Below, in pieces: positions 17,978-27,186 of a stretch of 64,000 nucleotides of DNA (positions are counted from its first letter, which is position 1; each line of letters starts with the position of its first letter). The stretch covers positions 3,951,501-4,015,500 of the forward strand of contig NZ_CP047023.1 in the NCBI RefSeq assembly GCF_009796765.1, given 5' to 3'. The notes under the pieces were generated by a model. That model was not told the DNA's origin. It saw nothing but the letters and a program-made list of their open reading frames with translations, and made no database searches. Position numbers and translations under genes: made by a program. The DNA comes from Paraglaciecola sp. L3A3. Its GTDB lineage: Bacteria > Pseudomonadota > Gammaproteobacteria > Enterobacterales > Alteromonadaceae.

Positions 17978-18412
17978 ATGACCTTTAACATGCCCAATTC
18001 AAAAGTAATGACAATTATTTTTTCTCTGATATTCATATGCCTAGCCTGTAATTACAATTCAATTAGCTCAATGCATGGTGCCAAACTACCTACTGTGAAT
18101 ATTCAAAAAAATGACAAATTGGTTTCTCCAACAAAAGTTGAAGTAAACTCTCAAGGCATATGGTTTGCCAGTGAAGGTTCACTAGGTTTTGTAAAGCTTA
18201 TTGATGAAAAGGGCACTGAATTAGCACGCGGTTTTTTAACGACTCAAGCAGATTGGATGACAAGTAAACCCGTGCTATTTTCTACCGAATTAATATTTAA
18301 TGCGAAAGATAGTGTAAATGGAATGCTGATCATCCATAACGATCCAGGCCCTGGTAGTGGAGATGAGGCGGGAGAACAGATAAGTTTTACAATCCCAATC
18401 ACTTTTCAATAA
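17978..18412 (+). CDS. Small exported protein with Gmad2-like beta-sandwich
   Basis: 144 residues. A hydrophobic N-terminal segment ends in CLAC (C24), a probable though imperfect lipobox. Residues about 50-143 follow the pattern of the Gmad2 immunoglobulin-like domain (VNSQGIWFASEGSLGFVKL, then GNxx-type strand and the final SFTIPITF). Function unknown; such domains occur in envelope and germination proteins. A start at the second ATG (residue 11) is possible. It stands alone between the CDP-alcohol module and the convergent sulfatase gene. Confidence 0.65.
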   Translation: MTFNMPNSKVMTIIFSLIFICLACNYNSISSMHGAKLPTVNIQKNDKLVSPTKVEVNSQGIWFASEGSLGFVKLIDEKGTELARGFLTTQADWMTSKPVLFSTELIFNAKDSVNGMLIIHNDPGPGSGDEAGEQISFTIPITFQ

Positions 18413-18593
18413 AAGCAAACTAAAAAAGTAGCTAGGAGATAGGTGCAGTAAATAGCTGCTAGTTTCGAGATTCTAGCTACGAGTAAAGACTACAAAACAG
18501 AATGAGGCAGGTATTAGTAGCGTGAAGTTGGGACTAAATTTAACAGTTCCAGTACCAGTCTCATTCCAACTAACTTGCCTCTTTTCAGTTATG

Positions 18594-20396
18594 TTACAGT
18601 TTTTCAATATAGACGTAATACGCTGGATACACTCGTCCATCTTTGTCGATCAACTGAGCTTCCATATCGTAACGCCCTGCAGGAACGAAACTGGTGAAGT
18701 CTACCTGCTCTTGTCCAGCGGCTATCCTTTGACTGCCATTGATCCCAGCAACGTAAAGGTAAGCAGAAGTAAAATCGTCCTTTACACTCGCCGGGAACAC
18801 TCTGTCTAACTCGATTCGCCTTTCTTGCTGAGGAAACGTAGCATTAATTGCCAAACCGCTTTCGGGCGGAAATCGTCGGAGACTGATTTTGTATTGAGCA
18901 TCCTCAAGAAACTCAATTTTCCAGCGGCCCGTGCCCTGAGACGCATTGGCGGCTCCATACTGGTGCCAAACATGCAAATGTTTACCAGTCAGCATATCAT
19001 GAGAAGAAATACGGCTGGGATTCTCATAAGCAGAACCCACCTTGATATAAGCATAACGCTCATTCGGGTGGTCATTTTTAATAGACTGCCACCAGCGTTC
19101 ATAACCTTCGGCTAAACGTGCAGCCACTTCGGGATGCTCAGAAATCACATTTTCTGTCTGCGCTAAATCTTTAGTGACATTATATAACTCAACACCATCG
19201 ACTAGACGCCAATCTTGATCCATAACGGCATACTTTTGGTACTTAACTAAGTTTTGACCCCGTTGCGTATCCATAAACAGAATACGATTTGGCCATTTGC
19301 CATCCTTGTCGTTAAGTAGCGGTGCAAAGCTAATACCGTCCAGAGGCTTAGTGGGGGTAAACTTTAAGCCCAAAAGATCAACAAAGGTTGGCAAAATATC
19401 ATAATGTGACACTAAACGATCGACATCTACACCTCCATTGATAGCGCCTGCAGGCCAGCGCACAAAAAATGGTACGCGGTGGCCACCTTCGTATTGACTA
19501 CCTTTACTGCCACGCAGTCCGCCGTCGAAGACTTTGTTACCACCCGCTGTACCATTGTCGGTGGTGAAAATGAAAATGGTATTGTCGCGCAAACCTAAGC
19601 TTTTTAATTTATCCTCTAAGCGTTTCACATTGTCGTCGATATTGGTGATCATTCCGTAAAAACGTTTGAAACGATCTGCTAGATTAGGTACATCTTTGTA
19701 GAGGTTGTAATATTCTTCTGGAACATTGTAAGGCGCGTGTGGGGCATTAGTAGAAATGTAGGCAAAGAAGGGGTTGTCTTTATTGTGTTCGATAAACGCT
19801 ATAGCCTCATCGAAAAAAACATCAGTGGCATAACCTTTGTAGCTTTGCAATTCTCCGTTATGCCAATAGGTATCGTCGAAGTAATCATTACGCCAATAAT
19901 CTGGGCCTTGAGTTATACCACCAGCAGCATGCCGTACCACCTCGTGAAAACCACGATCTTCAGGGCGAAAAGGGTAATTATCACCTAGATGCCATTTACC
20001 GAAAAGACCATTGGTGTAGCCATTCTCAGCTAACACTTGAGGCAGCAAGCGTTCATCTTCCCACAGTATAGAGCGACCGCTAATTGTATGAAAAGCATTG
20101 ACACGATTACTGTGTCGGCCTGTCATCAAAGAAGCACGACTCGGAGCGCAGGTAGTAGAAACATGGTAATTGGTAAAACGCACAGATTCATCATGAATAC
20201 GATCTAACTGCGGTGTTTTGATGATTGGATTTCCTCGATTCGCCATATCTCCGTAGCCTTGATCATCGGTAATCACAAAGACGATATTCGGTTTAGTAAG
20301 ACTCGCCAAAGGCTGCGCCATTTGCTCATTTGCGTAAAGGTTCCCCGTTACGCTCAAAACCAGAATAGAACATACACAATTCAGTATTCGTTTCAT
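18594..20396 (-). CDS. Secreted S1-family sulfatase (formylglycine type)
   Basis: 600 residues from the ATG at 20396, chosen because it gives a clean signal peptide (MKRILNCVCSILVL, cleavage at LYA-N); upstream in-frame starts add a non-signal extension. Type I sulfatase motifs: N-terminal ITDDQGYGD metal site, TTCAPSRASLMTGR with C83 as the formylglycine precursor (CxPSR), GKWHLG, and APHAPY. The enzyme removes sulfate esters in the periplasm and needs a formylglycine-generating enzyme not present in this window. The C-terminal third carries extra beta structure. Its position in a locus with GH16, GH86 and GH117-like enzymes suggests a sulfated red-algal galactan substrate such as porphyran. 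Subfamily not assigned. Confidence 0.9.
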   Translation of the reverse strand: MKRILNCVCSILVLSVTGNLYANEQMAQPLASLTKPNIVFVITDDQGYGDMANRGNPIIKTPQLDRIHDESVRFTNYHVSTTCAPSRASLMTGRHSNRVNAFHTISGRSILWEDERLLPQVLAENGYTNGLFGKWHLGDNYPFRPEDRGFHEVVRHAAGGITQGPDYWRNDYFDDTYWHNGELQSYKGYATDVFFDEAIAFIEHNKDNPFFAYISTNAPHAPYNVPEEYYNLYKDVPNLADRFKRFYGMITNIDDNVKRLEDKLKSLGLRDNTIFIFTTDNGTAGGNKVFDGGLRGSKGSQYEGGHRVPFFVRWPAGAINGGVDVDRLVSHYDILPTFVDLLGLKFTPTKPLDGISFAPLLNDKDGKWPNRILFMDTQRGQNLVKYQKYAVMDQDWRLVDGVELYNVTKDLAQTENVISEHPEVAARLAEGYERWWQSIKNDHPNERYAYIKVGSAYENPSRISSHDMLTGKHLHVWHQYGAANASQGTGRWKIEFLEDAQYKISLRRFPPESGLAINATFPQQERRIELDRVFPASVKDDFTSAYLYVAGINGSQRIAAGQEQVDFTSFVPAGRYDMEAQLIDKDGRVYPAYYVYIEKL

Positions 20397-20608
20397 ATTA
20401 TTAGCAACTGCCTCAGTTATATTTAGATAAGTACTCATCAAGTTATTCAATTACAATTTATTAACATCAACACTTATTATCGTCATCAAAAGCCAGACTG
20501 TTTCATCAAACCTAAAATATTTAGTAATATTAACTAATTATTCTCATTTAGCTTAGGAGGAGAGCAAATGTTAGGCTTATCATGGCAGTGTAATCGGGAG
20601 ACCTATTG

Positions 20609-21286
20609 ATGCATCAAGTTGCGGTAAATCAAGACACCAACACCTTATTATTTGACCACGATGGCACACTGGTTAATTCTGAACGTGTGCATTATGAATT
20701 GTGGCAAAAGGTGGCAAACTTTTATGGAGTCACGATCGATGAAGAGTTTTATAGCGATGTGATGGCGGGGGTTCCCACCAAACAAAATGCTCTAGATGTG
20801 GTGTCTCATTTTAATTTATCGGTATCGCCTAGCGTGCTAGAAAAACAAAAGCTCGATTCTGTTATCAACTACTTACAACAGCAAGCTTTTCCATTAATGC
20901 CCTATGCAAAAGAAGCGATAATAGCGGCGTTCAACGCTGGATTTACCTTAGGGATAGTCACGGCAGGCAGCAAAACCTCGGTATATAAAACCTTAGAAAC
21001 CTACCAATTAACACCTTATATTTCGTGTATTGTTGCGGTAGAAGATGTGCAAAATAGCAAACCCGCACCAGATTGTTACTTAAAAGCAGCGCAACACCTT
21101 GGCAAAACCCCACAGCAATGTGTAGCAATTGAAGACACGCAACACGGTATGCAAGCGGCGATTTCTGCAGGCATACCCTGTGTTGCCATACCTACCCCGC
21201 ATTCCCAAAATCACGATTTTTCATTAGCCTCATCCCGTTATGCAAGTTTACAAGAATGGCTACAGGCAGAGATTATAAAGGCATAG
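20609..21286 (+). CDS. HAD-family phosphatase or phosphomutase
   Basis: 225 residues from ATG 20609, with GGGAG upstream; a TTG one codon earlier is less likely. HAD motifs: I FDHDGTLVNSE, II TAGSKTS, III lysine in NSKPAPD, IV AIEDTQHGM. The cap and spacing fit the beta-phosphoglucomutase / phosphoglycolate-phosphatase group that acts on sugar phosphates. It is divergent from the sulfatase gene and could serve metabolism of released sugars, but this is only context. Cytosolic. Confidence 0.85.
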   Translation: MHQVAVNQDTNTLLFDHDGTLVNSERVHYELWQKVANFYGVTIDEEFYSDVMAGVPTKQNALDVVSHFNLSVSPSVLEKQKLDSVINYLQQQAFPLMPYAKEAIIAAFNAGFTLGIVTAGSKTSVYKTLETYQLTPYISCIVAVEDVQNSKPAPDCYLKAAQHLGKTPQQCVAIEDTQHGMQAAISAGIPCVAIPTPHSQNHDFSLASSRYASLQEWLQAEIIKA

Positions 21287-21724
21287 ATTATAAAGGCATA
21301 GAAGAGCAGTATATTGCAGAATGGAGCAGACTAAGCTGAATACGGCAAAATGAGGTAGTTAGTAACTGGGACTATGGAATAGCCAAAAACAACTTACCTA
21401 GATCAAAAAAAATTATCTAGAGAAGGTTAAATCTAGGACAAATCATTAGCCTACACTGGCATTGCAGTGGTTAATAAACCAATCTCGAAATTTAATTGGC
21501 CCCTCCCCCTGAGGGATCCATCCTAGATGAAGTAAATTCATCATAAACCGTTCGAGAGTTCATCAGTGGACTTTAACCCTATATATTTCAATTACTTCCA
21601 CTATAATCTAAAATGTTTTATAGTGAAAATTCAGTGCATATAAATTTGCAGTAAGGTTAATTTAAAAATTTTTCATATTAGTAGCATCAAAATTTGAGAG
21701 TCTTATTTTCACTTAGGAGTAACA
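21287..21724. other. Intergenic region with degenerate repeats
   Basis: 438 bp. It carries an inverted copy of the left-edge TAGTCTGC-type repeat near 21324-21345 and a segment at about 21437-21480 that resembles 22939-22982 on the other side of the next gene. AGGAG at 21715-21719 is the ribosome-binding site of that gene. No RNA gene or terminator is clear. Confidence 0.4.
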
Positions 21725-22885
21725 ATGAAAGGAACCCTAACCTTTTGCTTTTTTACTATAATCACGTTGATATCTAGTCGCTCTTTTGCCACTGAGAATT
21801 TACTTGATTCTCTTGCGAAAGAGATGGCAACACTTGAAAACAAATACGCGTTGTTAGTCACCGAGGACAGAAATCCTCTACCTATCCCGGAGCGAATCAG
21901 TAACCAGTACCACTCCCTTAAAAATACTCAGCCACCATCAGAAGAGAAGTTATTAGCTTTTATAAAAGACATTCGCCAGAACATTGCCGACTTTGATATG
22001 GCAAGTACGGTAAAATCCGAAACAGATCTTATTAGTTCTCGTTTTGAAGCATGCCAATATCGTCTTCGACTACGCCCAGAAATACCAGCGCAAGTAGTGG
22101 CAGTTGATGAATCTTATTTTAGTATGATTAATAGTAAAACCTTTTCAGGTGCCGACTTTCTAGCATTTGAACGTCGTTACTACGCTTCATTTGAGGAGTC
22201 TACAAAAGACGCGATTCAGGTTTGCATTGATATGGAAGAATTATCTGATTTGACCTACCGACTTAGATCTAACATCTCAAAAATTTCCGACCAAGATAAA
22301 CAAAATGTCTTAGTTGACGAAGAGGAATTTCTGACGGCACTGGATCAGGCCAATGATTTAGTGAGTCAAAGAGAATGGCAATTAGCCAATAAAAAAATTC
22401 AAACGAGTATTAAGTTAGGTAACCAGTTCAAGCTGAAAATGGAACCTTTATTGATCCGACAACAAAATCAACAAGAGATGCTGACTCAAAGGTATCAGGC
22501 AATAACCACAAAGTTGGATGATCTCAAACCCAAGATCGAAAATATAATTAAGCAGATAAAAAGACGAGCGAATAACATAGAACCTTGCTCAATCACCGAT
22601 GTAGACTACTCCTGTAACCAGCGATGTCCAGATGTGCGTAAATGGGATGTCATATTTAATAGATATAAATATGAGCCTAATTATAGTTGTTTATCCAAAT
22701 GTACAAATGCCGAAGTTGAAAAACAAAATTGGTTTTATGAACAAGAAGCCTCTTGTAAAGAAGAGCAAAGAGAAGAAGTCGATAAAATTGAACGCATGGA
22801 GGCACAAAATAATGATTGGATTGATCAATACAACACCCTGGTTAAAGAACTGCAAAATATCCAATCTAAATTAACAGCAAATTAA
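21725..22885 (+). CDS. Periplasmic coiled-coil protein of unknown function
   Basis: 386 residues. Signal peptide with cleavage after residue 22 (SFA-T). The rest is charged and largely helical, with coiled-coil stretches around 220-290 and 340-386. Six cysteines cluster at about 295-345 (PCSITDVDYSCNQRCPDV, later YSCLSKC and ASCKEE), suggesting disulfides or metal binding in an oxidising compartment. I do not recognise a family. It has a strong ribosome-binding site and stands alone upstream of the GH86 gene. Confidence 0.7.
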   Translation: MKGTLTFCFFTIITLISSRSFATENLLDSLAKEMATLENKYALLVTEDRNPLPIPERISNQYHSLKNTQPPSEEKLLAFIKDIRQNIADFDMASTVKSETDLISSRFEACQYRLRLRPEIPAQVVAVDESYFSMINSKTFSGADFLAFERRYYASFEESTKDAIQVCIDMEELSDLTYRLRSNISKISDQDKQNVLVDEEEFLTALDQANDLVSQREWQLANKKIQTSIKLGNQFKLKMEPLLIRQQNQQEMLTQRYQAITTKLDDLKPKIENIIKQIKRRANNIEPCSITDVDYSCNQRCPDVRKWDVIFNRYKYEPNYSCLSKCTNAEVEKQNWFYEQEASCKEEQREEVDKIERMEAQNNDWIDQYNTLVKELQNIQSKLTAN

Positions 22886-23349
22886 AGTAGGCAAAGCTGT
22901 AGCTAGGAGATAGGTTTTAGTGAATAGCGAGAGGCTAAGATCAAATCATTAACCAGCACAGGTGTTATTGCGGTTAATAAAACGACAAGTATACTTAATT
23001 TAACACTGAGCCTTTTATTATTTTATCCAAAATTAAATTATTAAGGTTGGCCCGTTAATTTCTGCTCGTTAAAACCTAAAAAAAATTTACACTTAAAACA
23101 GTAGCTTACAAAACAAAGTCAACTCTAATTTTTTATTTCAGCCCTAATCAATATCAATTTTACACAAATAAATATCAGTTCCACTAATGTTAAATGTTAA
23201 ATAATTAGATTAAGATTGTTAACAATGAAATCAGTGGTTTTGCTAAAGATAAAGTACGTCAATTACTTTCCTGCTAGCTTGAGGTAGGTACTTAACCGCA
23301 ATTATCGAGGCAACTTTACCTCATATAACATCACATTTGGAAGATTTGC
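22886..23349. promoter_or_regulatory. Intergenic region upstream of the GH86 gene
   Basis: 464 bp. 22901-22935 carries a member of a degenerate intergenic repeat (CTAGGAGATAGG). A long-range inverted repeat TGAGGTA (23280-23286) and TACCTCA (23317-23323) could form a leader hairpin just before the GH86 ribosome-binding site GGAAG. The CATGAACA operator seen upstream of the GH16 gene is absent here. Confidence 0.4.
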
Positions 23350-25230
23350 ATGACCAACCTAAAATATATAAAGCTAAACATCCTCTCGATGGCTATCACC
23401 GCATCATTGTTTATCCCTTTTATTTCCCATGCAAAACTAGAAGAAGTCAGTGTTCAGCTAGATCCAAGCACCATTCGTAATATTGGTGGCGTCACACAAT
23501 TCAATCGCAACCAATTTATTACGGTTCACGAGAGCTTTGGTTCGACAGATTTAAACGACGATAACCTTCGCTATTTAGAAGAGGTACTTGAAGCTGAGTA
23601 TGGCCGTGATGGTGGATTTATTTCGTGGATGGCAAAAAGTCTGCCAGCAGATCCCAGCAATCCAGACATGCCCGATGTATCGAAGATCAGCGCCTTATTC
23701 AATGACAAATTTAGCGACAATTATGAAGGTCGTCGAATAAATCCTAGCAACATGAGGAATGTGATTTTATGTACTCACCCTGAAATCATGCACGGGCATG
23801 CAAATAACACATCGACCCCATGGGGCCCAAAGAGTGCAGAGGCAACAGCTGAATATACCGCACATTTGTTAAAACATGGATTCACCGACGAAGAGCGCCC
23901 TAGGTTTCTTGAGGTTTATAATGAGCCTTTTGTGAAATCGAAAAAAATTCCTACCTCAATAGAAGCCATGAGTGAACAACATAACGTAGTAGCAAAACGT
24001 GTGAAAGAACTCAACCCTGACGTAATGGTCGGTGGTTACTCTGCAGCATGGGTTGAATTTGAACATTCTGATTTTAATAATTGGACAAATTGGCAGAAAA
24101 AATTCATGGATATTGCTGGCAAGAATATGGATTTCTGGTCTTATCATATCTATGACGGGGTAAATGTGATGGGCACTCCACGGTCACGCACTGGCAGTAA
24201 CTCCGAAGCAATAATGGATATAGTAGATACTTATAGCCACATTAAATTTGGTGTAGCCAAACCCATCATGATTACCGAATACGGAAAAATCCCACAAGGC
24301 AGCATGAATACCTTGCAGTACAGTGAAGAACGCTCTGCTGGGATGTTATATTCGGCGATGGGGCAACTTATCACCTACATGGATCATCCCGATCGCCTAT
24401 TGCGTACCGTGCCTTTTTTCCTTGGCAAGGCAGCGTGGACCTATGGCATGAATAACAACTATGTTCCCGGTGAGGCAAATCCTTATCTGCTTTGGCGTCG
24501 CTTGGCTGACGGTGAAACCTATGTTGAAACCGACCTTATGAAATTTTACTACTTTTGGAAAGGGGTAGCAGGCGAATGGCGACTCAGCAAGAGTAACAAT
24601 CCCGATGTCCGTGTGCATTTGCTTGCTGACGGCAATAAATTAAACGTCATTCTTATGAATTTAGATGATGCCGCCAAAAAAGTGTCATTAGATGGGTTAC
24701 AAGATCTAGAAACAGAATCGGTATCAATACGCACGCTCACAACCAACGGTGTTCGCCCAATTCTTGGAGAGCACCCAGCAGAAAAAGCCCCTTTGTGGTT
24801 AAACATGTTTGCTGGTGATGTGGTGATGATTCAAATGAATCTAAAGACGCCCCCTAAAACTCAAAAAACGGTAAAGGAGCATCGCATCTATGCCACAGAT
24901 TACCTTCAAGAAATCCAAGGTAATAAAGAAATGAACTTTACCTTCAACAATGTACCAGAGGGAAAAGGCACGGCAACCCTTCGCCTGTCTCCAGCTCGCG
25001 AACAGGGTCAGCAAGCCCTACCCTCATCTATTAGCATTAATGGTAAGCCATTAGAAATACCAAGCAACTGGGCAGGTGATGACCAAAAAGGTCGCCCCAT
25101 GTTTTACGGTATGGTCGAAGTAGAAGTACCTATGGAACAACTAAGTAAAAACAGTAAAGTTAGCCTAGTTTACCCAGACGATGGCGGCAGAGTAGCCAGC
25201 TCAGTCCTTCAGGTGAATCGAATCGAATAG
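23350..25230 (+). CDS. GH86-family agarase or porphyranase
   Basis: 626 residues with a signal peptide (cleavage near residue 28, SHA-K). The N-terminal TIM barrel matches GH86: the opening IRNIGGVTQFNRNQFITVHE, the acid/base motif EVYNEPF (E192) and the nucleophile motif ITEYGK (E310). C-terminal residues about 415-626 form two beta-sandwich domains as in characterised GH86 enzymes. GH86 members are endo-acting beta-agarases or beta-porphyranases that cleave beta-1,4 bonds with retention. The choice between agarose and porphyran depends on subsite residues that cannot be judged by eye. The nearby sulfatase makes porphyran attractive. Located in the periplasm or outside the cell. Confidence 0.9.
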   Translation: MTNLKYIKLNILSMAITASLFIPFISHAKLEEVSVQLDPSTIRNIGGVTQFNRNQFITVHESFGSTDLNDDNLRYLEEVLEAEYGRDGGFISWMAKSLPADPSNPDMPDVSKISALFNDKFSDNYEGRRINPSNMRNVILCTHPEIMHGHANNTSTPWGPKSAEATAEYTAHLLKHGFTDEERPRFLEVYNEPFVKSKKIPTSIEAMSEQHNVVAKRVKELNPDVMVGGYSAAWVEFEHSDFNNWTNWQKKFMDIAGKNMDFWSYHIYDGVNVMGTPRSRTGSNSEAIMDIVDTYSHIKFGVAKPIMITEYGKIPQGSMNTLQYSEERSAGMLYSAMGQLITYMDHPDRLLRTVPFFLGKAAWTYGMNNNYVPGEANPYLLWRRLADGETYVETDLMKFYYFWKGVAGEWRLSKSNNPDVRVHLLADGNKLNVILMNLDDAAKKVSLDGLQDLETESVSIRTLTTNGVRPILGEHPAEKAPLWLNMFAGDVVMIQMNLKTPPKTQKTVKEHRIYATDYLQEIQGNKEMNFTFNNVPEGKGTATLRLSPAREQGQQALPSSISINGKPLEIPSNWAGDDQKGRPMFYGMVEVEVPMEQLSKNSKVSLVYPDDGGRVASSVLQVNRIE

Positions 25231-25309
25231 AAAAGTAACAATCAATTTCAGGGTTAGACCTAAAGCAGTCACTAGGAAGTAGATTTTAGGGAATAGCAAA
25301 AGACAAAAA

Positions 25310-25428
25310 GCTGAAGTTATATTAAAGAAAATTCAATCTAGCTTAGATGATTGGACTGAACTTGCGAAAAGATATGGCGTAAGCAACGCAAATAGTAAAC
25401 TTATACAATCAAAATTTAAAAATAGATA
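25310..25428 (+). pseudogene. Possible C-terminal relic of a HipA-like kinase gene
   Basis: The plus strand reads in frame to a TAA at 25426 with the segment SSLDDWTELAKRYGVSNA, which resembles the conserved last helices of HipA-type toxins (W, A, GVS pattern). There is no start codon and the frame begins inside a repeat. Identification is tentative. Confidence 0.3.
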
Positions 25429-25585
25429 AACTAGATACTTATCTTTGGAATGTTTTACATGCTGTGCAATGCCTATGAGGCAGATACGAGCTAAACGACT
25501 CAAAAGATTTCCTTATCTGTGAGTTAAGCAAATTTTGAGTATCGTCTATGGTTTATTTAAGCTTATTCTGACCCTGCTATTTCGC

Positions 25586-25602
25586 GGGCATATTAAATGC
25601 CC
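25586..25602 (+). terminator. Hairpin downstream of the GH86 gene
   Basis: 6-bp stem GGGCAT / ATGCCC, five-base loop, then TTTGTT on the plus strand. A weak terminator candidate located between the convergent GH86 and GH117-like genes. Confidence 0.35.
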
Positions 25603-25662
25603 TTTGTTCCAAAATTTCTAATTTTGCCACTTCCTCTATCAAAAAATATCGATAGTCAGATG

Positions 25663-26670
25663 CTACATTTCAAACCGGACCAAATAGGAAACACCGCGCT
25701 TTACAACCATAGCAATCCCCCACCCAGGTACTTCATTGGCAGCATTCCCATCTTCTAAATGGGGACGATATAGCCCAGGCGCTTTAGGAATATCAGTCAG
25801 GTTTTGTTGCAATGTCGAAAAATGAATTCCATCCTTGGCGAAATTCACCGTTTTACTAATAGAAGCTAGTGATGCAATGCCGCCGTCCCGTTTCCAAATA
25901 AGAACCTCATGACTCTTCTTTAAAAGAGGCTCAGGATGTTTGATAAATGGTCCTATAGGACTATTAGCATAAGCAACTCCCATTTGCGTTAAACTTGGCC
26001 CTCTTTTACCATGACTAAAAGATCTTCCTTTATAGTAGAGCCAAATTTTGTCATCTACGACCAATAAGCTGGCATCATCTATTCGATAACTATCAAAATC
26101 TTCGGCGACGGTCGATATTTCTAAAACGGGATTGTTCTCCACTCTCACAAAAGGACCATCAGGACTATCTGCGACAGCAAGACCTATTCCGGTAATATCA
26201 TTTACCGTATTGTTTTCAAATTTCTTTTTCACGTTACCTGGAGTGGGCTGCACCCCCGTGTAGTACATATAGTACTTTCCATTATGGGCTAAAATATTGG
26301 GAGTGAAAACTGAATGGCTATCAAACTTCCCCTCATCTCCGAGCCCAAGTGCCATACCCTGCTCCTGCCAGGTAAAGCCCTCATCTTCTGATGTTGCATA
26401 CCAAATAGTCCCCCAATAACCAGACGTTACCGGACTATTCATTCTGGTATACCAGATGTAGTATTTATTGCCTACTTTAACAACATCACTATTATCTCGC
26501 CTGTTGAAGGCAGGGTCGAAGCCAATGCCAGTAGTTTTTTGATAGGAAAAATTTATTGGTTTGGCAACCGTTGGCTTCAACTCTCTACTCTTGGATACTT
26601 CATTTGAACTACACGCACTCATCATGCATATTAACGCTATGGAACGAAGATATAATTGTATTTTATTCAT
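25663..26670 (-). CDS. GH117-like lipoprotein (anhydrogalactosidase-type propeller)
   Basis: 335 residues with lipobox MSAC (lipidated C20). The mature protein is a five-bladed beta-propeller with repeated WYTR / YYTG / YYKG blade ends. The motifs GIGFDPAFNRRDNSDVVKVG, FDSHSVFTPNI and IDDASLL supply acidic residues where GH117 and related GH43-like enzymes hold theirs. GH117 enzymes remove terminal 3,6-anhydro-L-galactose from neoagaro-oligosaccharides, the last step of agar breakdown. The usual N-terminal helical dimerisation segment of GH117 is not obvious, so a sister family remains possible. Convergent with the GH86 gene; likely anchored in the periplasm to an outer- or inner-membrane leaflet. 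Confidence 0.7.
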   Translation of the reverse strand: MNKIQLYLRSIALICMMSACSSNEVSKSRELKPTVAKPINFSYQKTTGIGFDPAFNRRDNSDVVKVGNKYYIWYTRMNSPVTSGYWGTIWYATSEDEGFTWQEQGMALGLGDEGKFDSHSVFTPNILAHNGKYYMYYTGVQPTPGNVKKKFENNTVNDITGIGLAVADSPDGPFVRVENNPVLEISTVAEDFDSYRIDDASLLVVDDKIWLYYKGRSFSHGKRGPSLTQMGVAYANSPIGPFIKHPEPLLKKSHEVLIWKRDGGIASLASISKTVNFAKDGIHFSTLQQNLTDIPKAPGLYRPHLEDGNAANEVPGWGIAMVVKRGVSYLVRFEM

Positions 26671-26909
26671 GGCTATTTAATTGTGTAGAACACATGTATT
26701 TATAGACAATATAAGTCGTAAAATACCGTAAAATTCAAGACAGTATAGGCCGTTGAAATATAACCTACTGAAAAATATCGGAGTCGAAATGCCTGCGATA
26801 TTTCCAGCTCCAAAGACGTATTCCGTTAGTTCCTGTTAACAACATAGGGGAATGACGTATGAGCCGGAATCCATAAAAGCAGGGTGAAGCAGGTAAAGAT
26901 AAGAGCGAT

Positions 26910-26968
26910 GTAGGTCGTGGCTTTAGCCCGTCAATGTAAAAAATAGACGCCATAAATGGACGACCTAC
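26910..26968. repeat. 59-bp unit with 9-bp terminal inverted repeats
   Basis: GTAGGTCGT at 26910-26918 is inverted as ACGACCTAC at 26960-26968. The inside contains GGCTTTAGCCCGTC, a phrase common in REP-like elements. It carries no gene. Confidence 0.5.
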
Positions 26969-27052
26969 AAAAGAAGAGAAGAATTTGAACCACAGAGGGC
27001 ACAGAGGAATGGGTGTTAAGGCAACCCCCACATCACTTCATTCTGGTAATCG

Positions 27053-27170
27053 CTACTATCGTCATTCCGACAGTCTAACTATCGTCATTACGGTTGCTTC
27101 CACTATCGTCATTCCGGTTGCTGCCACTATCGTCATTCCGGTTGCTGCCACTATCGTCATTCCGGTGTGC
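27053..27170. repeat. Five tandem units of about 24 bp
   Basis: Units start at 27053, 27076, 27100, 27124 and 27148; the last three share CCACTATCGTCATTCCGG. The unit includes the CGTCATTCCGG half of the REP-like palindrome that begins inside the last unit, so the array looks like an amplified half-palindrome. It is not a CRISPR array because there are no spacers. Confidence 0.85.
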
Positions 27171-27186
27171 TTTTAAGCCGGAATCC
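27155..27186 (-). repeat. REP-like palindrome, copy 1 (inverted)
   Basis: ATTCCGG and CCGGAAT arms around TGTGCTTTTAAG. The same element is found in the opposite orientation at 32655-32686 and, with more mismatches, at 34256-34285. Confidence 0.7.

Larger units (their letters stand above)
25231..25662. other. Intergenic region with a gene relic and a hairpin
   Basis: 432 bp between convergent genes. 25270-25304 is a member of the degenerate CTAGGA repeat; 25310-25428 looks like a relic of a HipA-like gene; 25586-25602 is a hairpin (GGGCAT / ATGCCC) that may end GH86 transcription. Nothing else is recognisable. Confidence 0.4.

Noticed and set aside
20397..20450. N-terminal extension of the sulfatase from a TTG
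   Set aside because: The extension hides a clean signal peptide that begins at the ATG at 20396.
27053..27170. Possible CRISPR array
   Set aside because: Units follow each other directly with no unique spacers, and no cas genes are present.
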